Source: Oligoflexales bacterium (GTDB lineage: Bacteria > Bdellovibrionota > Oligoflexia > Oligoflexales > Oligoflexaceae). Taken from it: 5,016 bases of DNA. The position numbers were made by a program, and so were the translations under genes. The notes beneath the pieces were generated by a model, which did no database searches, had not been told where the DNA came from, and saw only the letters and a list, made by a program, of their open reading frames with translations. The stretch is from positions 1 through 5,016 of the forward strand of contig JADFZC010000239.1 in the NCBI GenBank assembly GCA_015232735.1, read 5' to 3'. Of this stretch, positions 1 through 5,016 are shown in pieces (position 1 is the first letter of the stretch; the number at the start of each line of letters is the position of its first letter).

Positions 1-20
1 ACCGGACAAGTGAATGCGTC

Positions 21-1040
21 ATGGCAAAGAAACAGCATGATTGCGACATTCAAAATGATTGGTTTTGCCTGGCAATTGATTCACAGCTGGGGGTGTTTGA
101 TTGTCTGGAAAAGGTGATCAGGCATCATCGAAAAAAAATCGCGCTGGTTTCATCGCTGCAGGATAACCTTTGTCATAACAGCAGAGACTCAACCGACAGC
201 ATAAGCGAACTAAAAAGAAAACTTAAAACTTTTGAAAACACGCTGACCTTCAGACTTGGACTTCTTTCGCCGGAACGTACAGGAGCATGGTTCAGAAAAA
301 GCCTGACGGGAGACAATTCGGCACTTTTCAACAATATACTGTCAGAGCCGGTATTCTCCGCCTTCCTGCCGGAAGATCTTCCCAAACTGAAAATGGCCAT
401 AGAATTGTCCTGGCATAACAGAGAGATTTTAAATCTGCCGTTCACTTCAAAAACTCCCTGTCTCTGGTATACGCTCTTGTCACTTAACAGGGAATGGGGG
501 CAGATAAACTCTTTAAAAAACCTGGATCAGCCTTTGAAGCTTGAAGAGTTGCCTGAGACACTGCCCGATGAATACTGTTCTCCCTCGCTGATATCGTTTT
601 TAATAAATGTCAAATCGCTTCTGCTTTCTGCCAGATCAGATCTGGACCGATGTTATGAGATGCTTCTGGGTGCAAGCAGGAAATTCTGGGAGTTCCAGGA
701 GGCTTTGATTAGAAAAAAGGATATTTACGAGGCTTATGCAAGCAGCCAGAGGAAGTCGAAAAACAGCCGGGCGGAAGAGCTGAGAAGCCAGTTCAGGGAG
801 AGACGCAAGGCAAAACAGGAGACCACCCAGGCCATCCCCCAGAACGACCTTGAAGCCTTGAGATTCATGGAGTTTGATACCTATCCTGACAAATCGGAAT
901 TAAGGAAAAAATATCTTACGCTTGCAAGGAAGCTGCATCCCGACTGCCAGGGGGGGAACGAAGAGGATTTCAAGACCCTGACCAGGCATTACTCCCATCT
1001 ATCCAACTGTATTCAAAGCAGAATTGTTTATAAAAGTTGA
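21..1040 (+). CDS. C-terminal J-domain (DnaJ-like) protein
   Basis: This is a 339-residue protein with a recognisable J domain at its C-terminus, about residues 275-332. Helix I is around 276-286. Helix II is basic (KSELRKKYLTLARKL, 291-305) and runs into the diagnostic HPD tripeptide at 306-308. Helix III is around 314-328. J domains stimulate Hsp70 (DnaK/HscA) ATPase, so the protein is probably a cytosolic co-chaperone; no signal peptide or membrane segment is seen. Residues 1-235 are mostly helical and match no family I recognise. Residues about 240-270 are a highly charged Arg/Lys/Glu linker. There is no Gly/Phe region or zinc-finger domain, so it is not DnaJ itself. Unlike HscB, the J domain is at the C-terminus. 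The frame stays open to the left edge, but ATG at 21 is a plausible start because another frame ends in TGA at 11-13, suggesting an upstream gene finishing just before it. The RBS is weak. The gene is co-directional with the Fe-S-like cluster 110 bp downstream. The J-domain call is firm; the client is unknown. Confidence 0.85.
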   Translation: MAKKQHDCDIQNDWFCLAIDSQLGVFDCLEKVIRHHRKKIALVSSLQDNLCHNSRDSTDSISELKRKLKTFENTLTFRLGLLSPERTGAWFRKSLTGDNSALFNNILSEPVFSAFLPEDLPKLKMAIELSWHNREILNLPFTSKTPCLWYTLLSLNREWGQINSLKNLDQPLKLEELPETLPDEYCSPSLISFLINVKSLLLSARSDLDRCYEMLLGASRKFWEFQEALIRKKDIYEAYASSQRKSKNSRAEELRSQFRERRKAKQETTQAIPQNDLEALRFMEFDTYPDKSELRKKYLTLARKLHPDCQGGNEEDFKTLTRHYSHLSNCIQSRIVYKS

Positions 1041-1064
1041 CTATTCCATAAGGATTATTAGTAT
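1037..1064 (+). promoter_or_regulatory. Possible sigma70-like promoter ahead of the SUF-like cluster
   Basis: TTGACT at 1037-1042 matches the -35 consensus at five of six positions. TAGTAT at 1059-1064 matches the -10 at four of six, with a 16-bp spacer. The -35 overlaps the stop codon of the J-domain gene. The same segment resembles the left half of the E. coli type 1 IscR site (AAAGTTGACTATT against ATASYYGACTRWW), but the right half is poor. This is by-eye matching only. The downstream genes could equally be read through from the J-domain gene. Confidence 0.3.
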
Positions 1065-1150
1065 TGCCTGGCTTTGTCAAGTCGTTCCCAGGATCACTGG
1101 CCGGGGCGGGTTGTACATACTAAAATCTTTTATTTTGAGGATGACTGAAA
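1041..1150 (+). other. Leader between the J-domain gene and the sufU-like gene
   Basis: This 110-bp non-coding stretch contains CCTGG (1067-1071) and CCAGG (1088-1092), which can pair across a 16-base loop. It also holds an alternative, mutually exclusive 4-bp stem, CCAG (1088-1091) with CTGG (1097-1100). Neither is followed directly by a T-run, so no terminator is called. A TAAAAT box at 1121-1126 has no convincing -35. GAGG at 1137-1140 is the likely ribosome binding site of the next gene. Confidence 0.4.
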
Positions 1151-1153
1151 TTG
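1137..1153 (+). promoter_or_regulatory. RBS and TTG start of the sufU-like gene
   Basis: GAGG at 1137-1140 lies 10 bases before the TTG at 1151-1153. The reading frame is closed by an in-frame TGA at 1142-1144, so the start must lie after that point. The only candidates before the conserved 'LYQEIILDH' motif are CTG at 1145 and TTG at 1151. The better-looking ATG at 1141 is in another frame and gives only a 21-codon product. Confidence 0.6.
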
Positions 1154-1609
1154 GAAGACGGCTGCCTGAGGGATCTCTATCAGGAGATCATCCTGGATCA
1201 TTTTAAAAGACCACGGCGAAAATTCAGATTGGACAGATATGACCTCTGTGAAAAGAGGACCAATCCTCTTTGCGGGGATGACATTGTCCTTTATATCAAC
1301 CTGGAAGGAGGTGGCAGGGTATCGGCCTCCTTTGAGGGCAGAGGATGCGCAATCAGTCAGGCCAGCGCGTCGATAATGGTGGATAACATAAATGGAAAAA
1401 CAATAGGGGAATGCAGTGCCCTGTGGGTAAGGTATAAAGAAATGATGGATGACAATAGTGGACATGATCCGTCGCCGGCCTGCGATAATTCCGAACTTGA
1501 AGCTTTAAGGGGAATCAAAAGATTTCCGGTAAGGCTGAGGTGCGCGGATCTGGCCTGGCAGGCACTTGAAAGTGCCTTAACTAATGAAAAATTGGATTCA
1601 TTGAAATGA
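1151..1609 (+). CDS. sufU: SufU-type Fe-S assembly scaffold / sulfur-acceptor protein
   Basis: This 152-residue cytosolic protein is of the SufU/IscU (NifU N-terminal) family. In well-studied SufU proteins, a zinc-bound cysteine takes persulfide sulfur from the desulfurase SufS for Fe-S cluster building. Family motifs appear in order: LYQEIILDHFKRPR (9-22), TNPLCGDD (37-44), GRGCAISQASASIM (63-76) and FPVRLRCADLAWQAL (125-139). The conserved ligands C41, D43, C66 and C131 are all present, so it looks functional. The roughly 64-residue gap between the second and third Cys fits SufU rather than IscU, where it is about 20 residues shorter. Three extra cysteines occur (C5, C33, C88), and C111 lies in the SufU-type insert. 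Length is typical. The start is TTG, forced by an upstream in-frame stop. The end overlaps the next gene by 4 bp (ATGA), implying translational coupling. No SufS gene is visible here, so the sulfur donor must be encoded elsewhere. Confidence 0.9.
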   Translation: MEDGCLRDLYQEIILDHFKRPRRKFRLDRYDLCEKRTNPLCGDDIVLYINLEGGGRVSASFEGRGCAISQASASIMVDNINGKTIGECSALWVRYKEMMDDNSGHDPSPACDNSELEALRGIKRFPVRLRCADLAWQALESALTNEKLDSLK

Positions 1610-2268
1610 TGTCCGGTGCCTGTTTTGAATTGGATGGACTGAATGTAATATCCGGATCAGTTAAGACAGTCACTGATCTGAATCTGAGAATCCCGCATGG
1701 CCATCTTTTCAATCTTCAGTGCAAATCAGCTTTTGTGCTGGAGTCCCTCGCACTGGCGCTTACAAACCATCCCGGACATAAAATTGCAGGCGGGAAAATC
1801 ATTGTAGATGGTAATAATATCTCTGCTGGTCACTGTAATTGCGCCGTTTCAAATGAACTGTTTCTTATTTTTAATAGACCCAAAATCCCCGCCTGTCTGA
1901 GATTGAGGGAATATTTGAAACAGCTCTTCTTCCGTTACTCCCGGGAGGACAAGGGAATAAATGATTTTAACGCCTTTTTGCTTCAAATGGGGAAGGATCT
2001 GTCTTTTGACCTGAAACACGCGGGAAGCTTATGTTCCGGTGAACTAAACGATGAGTGTCTTCGGAAGATCCAGTATATCGAGGTTGCAGTGATGAATCCG
2101 AAAATAGTAATAATGCAGGGTCTCGGCGAGTGGGAATTTTCCACGGTTGAAACATTGAAATCGGAAAAAAAAACCATCCTGCTTCTTACGGATATAATGC
2201 CGGAAAATTTCCAGCGCAGGCTGAAGGCGGATCATCTTCAAATATTGCGGGAGACACAGAGTAAATGA
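1606..2268 (+). CDS. SufC-like ABC protein lacking all nucleotide-binding motifs (putative pseudo-ATPase)
   Basis: This 220-residue protein (E. coli SufC has 248) is sandwiched between SufU- and SufB-like genes with ATGA overlaps on both sides. The SufC relationship shows in the N-terminal strand pattern (FELDGLNVISG; LNLRIPHGHLFNL), in AGGKIIVDGNNIS (61-73) and in the AVMNP segment (161-165). Aligned by eye to E. coli SufC, the Walker A region matches without gaps, but GPNGSGKST is replaced by CKSAFVLES (39-47). The Q-loop Gln is Asn90. The signature SGGEKKR becomes NDECLRK (148-154), although an SGE remnant lies just upstream at 144-146. Walker B Asp-Glu is Gln171-Gly172. The D-loop region is about 8 residues shorter. 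The H-loop His is Asp196. The frame is uninterrupted and the fold-defining hydrophobic pattern remains, so decay to a pseudogene is unlikely. I infer a non-hydrolysing structural partner of the SufB-like protein; this is untested. Without the neighbours, the family assignment would be marginal. Translation probably depends on coupling, because no good RBS precedes the ATG. Confidence 0.75.
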   Translation: MMSGACFELDGLNVISGSVKTVTDLNLRIPHGHLFNLQCKSAFVLESLALALTNHPGHKIAGGKIIVDGNNISAGHCNCAVSNELFLIFNRPKIPACLRLREYLKQLFFRYSREDKGINDFNAFLLQMGKDLSFDLKHAGSLCSGELNDECLRKIQYIEVAVMNPKIVIMQGLGEWEFSTVETLKSEKKTILLLTDIMPENFQRRLKADHLQILRETQSK

Positions 2269-3479
2269 GCAGGGAGTTCATCGTATCTCTTGAAAATATG
2301 AGCCGTCGAATCTCAAGCGGCCTTCAGCAGCCATCATGGATGTCAGATTTAAGATCTGAAGCCATTGATGTTATTAGAAATATGCATGAGAAGGGTGAAT
2401 TGGGGGCCAGTCTGTTTTTTGATTTTGACAAAGGCCCATCGGCTTCGATCCGTCTTGATAAAGGCGCCATCAATGACAGAAGCCAAAAGATAAAAATGAT
2501 GAGAAACCTGGCAGGTCGTGAAATAGTATTTTTGGATCTGATTGAAGCTGCAAATCAATTTGGCGCCATTGTGAGAGAACACCTTGGCTCTGTTGCAGAT
2601 ATGAAAGGCAACCTTGCGGCAGCCATGAACACCGCGTTATTCTCAGAAGGAATTTTCTTATATGTTCCTCAAAATGCAAAATCTGAAATATCCCTGGGAT
2701 CGCTTTCAATTGGAGACAATGAACGTATAGATAGATTTGAAAGGACTCTGATTGTTTTGGATAAGGGCGCCAGCTTGAAATATATTGAAGGGTGTTCTTC
2801 CGATTTTCATCACCTTGGAATAGGCTTCAGGGCGAAGGTCCTGGAGATAATTCTTATGGAAAATGCATCTGTCGAGGTTGTGTCACTCCAAAACTGGGGA
2901 GGAAAGGTCAGAAACCTGGGAACAAGGTGCGCAAAAATAATGGATCGTGGTTCCATCAGCTGGATTTACAGCTGCCTCAGTCCGACTAACTCGGAAAACG
3001 GGCCGCGTATTGTTCTTGAAGGCAAAAAGGCAAAAGCGGATATCAAGTCGATTTATCTTCTAGGTGAAGGTGAAAACATCTCCATAGGACCTGTGGTCAT
3101 GCATAAGGGAGAGTCAACCAGCGCAAAAGTCAAATCGAAAATCATCCAGAAAAAAGGATCTAGTGTAATATATTGTCCAAGAATAAATACAGACTCCTCA
3201 TCGGAAGGAAATTTGACATCCTTGTCCATAGAGAACCTCCTTATGCATGAGGAAACCTGTTTTGATGTGGATAAAACCTGCCTTCAAAATATCGATACAC
3301 ATAACAGCATTGAGATATCGGGTGTTCAGGACAGGATTGATGAGGTGCATTATTTGAGAAACCGCGGTTTTTCCGATAATGACATCTCAAAGATATTCAT
3401 GGAATCTTTTATTGATGATTTCCTGAACTGTCTGCCTCTTGAATATTCAGTGGAACTTGCGAATCTTATTTGCCTTTAA
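2265..3479 (+). CDS. SufB-like Fe-S assembly protein with altered active site
   Basis: This 404-residue protein belongs to the SufB/SufD family; E. coli SufB has 495 residues and SufD 423. SufB rather than SufD is indicated by REHLGSV (104-110), ALFSEGIFLYVP (124-135), RFERTLIVLDKGASLKYIEGC (157-177) and LQNW (208-211) in the beta-helix core. The C-terminal helical domain FLNCLPLEYSVELANL (386-401) is the region that docks SufC in the family. The EGC cysteine (C177, equivalent to E. coli C254) is kept. Aligning the end of the protein to E. coli SufB puts Leu320 at C405, Ile351 at H433 and Ser352 at E434; E432 is kept as Glu350. C304, C332 and C339 lie nearby but not in register. So the family's cluster-assembly site appears rebuilt or lost. 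The N-terminal part is shortened, as in minimal archaeal-type SufB proteins. It starts in an ATGA overlap with the SufC-like gene, with GGGAG at 2249-2253 as RBS; ATG at 2298 is a less likely alternative. It probably forms a complex with the SufC-like protein. Confidence 0.85.
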   Translation: MSREFIVSLENMSRRISSGLQQPSWMSDLRSEAIDVIRNMHEKGELGASLFFDFDKGPSASIRLDKGAINDRSQKIKMMRNLAGREIVFLDLIEAANQFGAIVREHLGSVADMKGNLAAAMNTALFSEGIFLYVPQNAKSEISLGSLSIGDNERIDRFERTLIVLDKGASLKYIEGCSSDFHHLGIGFRAKVLEIILMENASVEVVSLQNWGGKVRNLGTRCAKIMDRGSISWIYSCLSPTNSENGPRIVLEGKKAKADIKSIYLLGEGENISIGPVVMHKGESTSAKVKSKIIQKKGSSVIYCPRINTDSSSEGNLTSLSIENLLMHEETCFDVDKTCLQNIDTHNSIEISGVQDRIDEVHYLRNRGFSDNDISKIFMESFIDDFLNCLPLEYSVELANLICL

Positions 3480-3480
3480 A

Positions 3481-3498
3481 CCTTGTGCCTAGGCAAGG
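3481..3498. terminator. Possible bidirectional terminator between convergent genes
   Basis: CCTTG (3481-3485) and CAAGG (3494-3498) form an inverted repeat around an 8-base loop. The loop overlaps a perfect 10-base palindrome (TGCCTAGGCA, 3486-3495). It fills almost the whole gap between the stop of the SufB-like gene (3479) and the stop of the opposing gene (3499). Read on the minus strand, it is followed only by TTTAAA; on the plus strand there is no T-run. Position supports a terminator, but the structure is weak. Confidence 0.35.
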
Positions 3499-4725
3499 TC
3501 AGTAAAGATCAACCTTCACTGCCAATGTTGGGGCCAGAGAAAACGCTCCTTTGCTTCTGACCGGAGTAAATCCAAGCTGCAGGATGGAATGACTTCTGCG
3601 GCTTTCCCTGAGGGATATTTCAGGATCATCAGGATCTCCATTTTTTTCTGAAACATCCTCTTCAATGGACTCTCTGTGTTCAGCCCTCTTTCGCCCTCCT
3701 GGAACTGGGCCCTTGGGCGGATAAAAATTATACCATGCCTCGATGCTGCCTATTGTCCAGAGGGCGAAAAAACTTCCCATGGCAATGGCGGCATAAGTCT
3801 GTGCCCCCTTGACGTAATTATTGTTCTTCTCGAAATATTCATCCTTCAGGTCATTTGATATCGTAGGGTCGGAGTCCACCGCTTCCTGATCGCTCTTTGC
3901 TTTTTCTATCAAGGAGTTTTCATAAAAATAGGCGGCAATGGCTCCCACCTCCGCCGCAGCAAAAAAGAGCCCCATCAAAATCGAACTGTTTTGAAACTGT
4001 CCAACACCGAATGGCAAAAAAACAAGCGCCATCATCTTGTCGGTCCCCTTTGGCTTTCGCGGTTTTGGCTTTTTTGAGGATGATTTTGAATCATATTTGT
4101 CATAGGGGACCGGCGGGGGAGGCTTGAAAGCCGCATCGTCATCCCCCCCTTTTGAAAAATCATCGGACTTTTCCCTTTTGCCTTTTGGCTTGCTTTCCTT
4201 TGCGACTTTCTTTTTGACTGGTGGAGGTTCCGGCGGCGGTTCAGCCTGCGGTGGAGTTTCAGCCTCTTCCTGTTCGGCCTTTGGACCGCCTTCAGAAGCT
4301 CGACCCGGGTCCTCCTGTTTTTGCTTGGACGACTCGGCGTGTTTCATCTCTTTCAGGATCATCTCGTCTTCGATTAACTGCTTCTCCTCATTGAAGAGCT
4401 GAATTACCGATTCATCGAGCACTTCGGCCTTGTTTATTGAAATCTCGGGATTGTTTTTTATTGCAAATCTGAAAGACTTGGCCGCCTCTTTTTTCTTGCC
4501 GAGCATATATTGAACAATTCCCAAAAGCTTGGCCAGTTTTGCAAGCTCAGGTTTTTTAAACTCGACCTTCAGGGCGGCGTAGAGGGATTTTTCTGCTGCC
4601 TTGAAGTCACTCCTTATATATTCCTGGTATGCCTTCTGATATGACTGTGCAGAGGCATGATGTGGAACTGCCGATATCCACGAAGTGAATGCAAAAAAAA
4701 TTATTTTCCGATAAATTCTTTTCAT
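3499..4725 (-). CDS. Exported TPR / proline-lysine-rich protein with two hydrophobic segments
   Basis: This 408-residue protein has an N-terminal signal peptide: basic KRIYRK, hydrophobic core 8-20, likely cleavage after ASA at 24-26. It is therefore envelope or periplasmic. Residues about 28-92 look like two TPR-type helical hairpins (for example KAYQEYIRSDFKAAEKSLYA and GKKKEAAKSFRFAIKNNP). A segment ending SVIQLFNEEK (106-115) follows. Residues about 126-230 are a low-complexity, highly charged Pro/Lys/Glu/Asp linker. Hydrophobic segments lie at about 232-267, containing LPFGVGQFQN, and about 309-334. The LPFGVGQ...G region recalls small 'GxGQ' membrane domains such as DUF5683, but I cannot confirm that. 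The last 30 residues are beta-like and end in an aromatic Tyr, as in some outer-membrane proteins. AAGGAG (complement of 4730-4735) is a strong RBS four bases before the ATG. It is second in a minus-strand operon, 33 bp after the preceding gene. Specific function is unknown. Confidence 0.8.
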   Translation of the reverse strand: MKRIYRKIIFFAFTSWISAVPHHASAQSYQKAYQEYIRSDFKAAEKSLYAALKVEFKKPELAKLAKLLGIVQYMLGKKKEAAKSFRFAIKNNPEISINKAEVLDESVIQLFNEEKQLIEDEMILKEMKHAESSKQKQEDPGRASEGGPKAEQEEAETPPQAEPPPEPPPVKKKVAKESKPKGKREKSDDFSKGGDDDAAFKPPPPVPYDKYDSKSSSKKPKPRKPKGTDKMMALVFLPFGVGQFQNSSILMGLFFAAAEVGAIAAYFYENSLIEKAKSDQEAVDSDPTISNDLKDEYFEKNNNYVKGAQTYAAIAMGSFFALWTIGSIEAWYNFYPPKGPVPGGRKRAEHRESIEEDVSEKNGDPDDPEISLRESRRSHSILQLGFTPVRSKGAFSLAPTLAVKVDLY

Positions 4726-4729
4726 ATCG

Positions 4730-4735
4730 CTCCTT
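4730..4735 (-). promoter_or_regulatory. Ribosome binding site of the exported TPR protein gene
   Basis: On the minus strand this reads AAGGAG, a near-perfect Shine-Dalgarno, separated by four bases from the ATG at 4725-4723. It fixes the start of the downstream gene at the signal peptide. Confidence 0.75.
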
Positions 4736-4758
4736 ACAGGAAAAAAAGAACTTACCTT

Positions 4759-5016
4759 CTAATATTCGTTAAGACCCAACTTTGCTTTTGCCTCGCTCAG
4801 GGTCATTTTAGGTTCCTTTTCCTTGCCGCCTCCTCCCGTTCCGACAAACTTGCCCTTGCCTTCCTTGAAAAGGATGTTGAAGGTAGTCAGCGATCCATAT
4901 GCCTTTGTGATGTAATTTTGAAAATTTACCTTGTCTGTCTGACTTAACGTTTCGTTTGTATTGATTTTTTGTTCTAAAACCCTTAAAGAATCCCTCACAG
5001 TGAGCAATTTTTTAAA
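4759..5016 (-). CDS. C-terminal part of an unidentified protein, start beyond the right edge
   Basis: The frame is open to the right edge of the window with no stop, so the visible 85 residues are probably the C-terminus of a longer protein. A TTG at 5007-5005 could serve as a start, but no convincing RBS can be judged this close to the edge. The visible part begins with a helical, coiled-coil-like stretch (DSLRVLEQKINTNETLSQTD). A glycine-rich turn follows (GTGGGGKEKEP), then a short acidic-basic tail, MTLSEAKAKLGLNEY, ending in TAG. No cysteine, transmembrane segment or known motif is visible. It lies 33 bp upstream of the exported TPR protein on the same strand, so the two are probably co-transcribed and may act together in the envelope. 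I do not recognise the family. Confidence 0.6.
   Translation of the reverse strand, partial: FKKLLTVRDSLRVLEQKINTNETLSQTDKVNFQNYITKAYGSLTTFNILFKEGKGKFVGTGGGGKEKEPKMTLSEAKAKLGLNEY

Noticed and set aside
2..13. End of an upstream gene (Pro-Asp-Lys-stop)
   Set aside because: Only three codons and a TGA are visible, too little to call a gene; it was used only to support the start at 21.
1186..1205. Inverted repeat CAGGA/TCCTG near the start of the sufU-like gene
   Set aside because: It lies within the codons of the conserved LYQEIILDH motif, is only 5 bp long and is explained by coding constraint.
1024..1206. 60-codon plus-strand ORF spanning the leader, including the ATG at 1141
   Set aside because: It runs out of phase into the sufU-like gene, has no family resemblance, and most of it is the leader plus shadow coding.
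1967..2241. Three overlapping minus-strand ORFs of 62-65 codons inside the SufC-like gene
   Set aside because: They are opposite a gene with coupling on both ends and SufC similarity, and carry no recognisable motif.
1606..2268. SufC-like gene as a frameshifted pseudogene
   Set aside because: The frame is continuous, aligns to SufC on both sides of each lost motif and starts and stops in ATGA overlaps. The motifs are substituted, not shifted.
4124..4402. 92-codon plus-strand ORF rich in Gly/Ser
   Set aside because: It is the antisense of the Pro/Lys/Glu-rich linker of the minus-strand TPR protein; its composition is fully explained by that.
4657..4947. 96-codon plus-strand ORF across the gap between the two minus-strand genes
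   Set aside because: It is antisense to a signal peptide, an RBS and the preceding gene, with no homology or RBS of its own.

Overview
The window looks like chromosomal DNA from a Gram-negative bacterium of moderate GC content. The evidence is a secreted or envelope protein with a classical signal peptide and an AxA cleavage site, and a TPR / Pro-Lys linker / 'PFGVGQFQN' hydrophobic-segment layout that I associate with Deltaproteobacteria- or Bdellovibrionota-like genomes. That taxonomic guess is weak. No tRNA, rRNA, IS element, CRISPR array or integrase is visible.

Layout. (1) 21-1040 (+) encodes a 339-residue protein with a C-terminal J domain (HPD at residues 306-308). (2) A 110-bp leader follows, with a possible promoter and weak dyads. 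(3) 1151-3479 (+) is a tightly coupled three-gene cluster. It holds a SufU-type Fe-S scaffold/sulfur-acceptor protein, a SufC-related ABC-type protein and a SufB-related protein. Both internal junctions are 4-bp ATGA overlaps. (4) A short palindromic segment at 3481-3498 separates this cluster from convergent genes. (5) On the minus strand, an incomplete gene entering from the right edge (4759-5016) is followed after 33 bp by a 408-residue exported TPR/proline-rich protein (3499-4725).

The main point of interest is the SUF-like cluster. SufU keeps all its ligand residues (C41, D43, C66, C131). The SufC-like protein aligns to SufC over most of its length, without gaps through the Walker A region, yet every nucleotide-handling motif is gone: Walker A, Q-loop, signature, Walker B Asp/Glu and H-loop His. 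It appears to be an intact, non-decaying pseudo-ATPase. The SufB-like partner keeps the SufB beta-helix hallmarks, including the EGC motif, and the C-terminal SufC-docking helices. It has lost the equivalents of E. coli SufB C405, H433 and E434. No SufS, SufD or conventional SufC is in the window. I infer a diverged, possibly repurposed Fe-S assembly or carrier module that no longer hydrolyses ATP through SufC. The neighbouring J-domain protein raises the speculative possibility that Hsp70 supplies the ATP-driven step, as HscA/HscB do for IscU.
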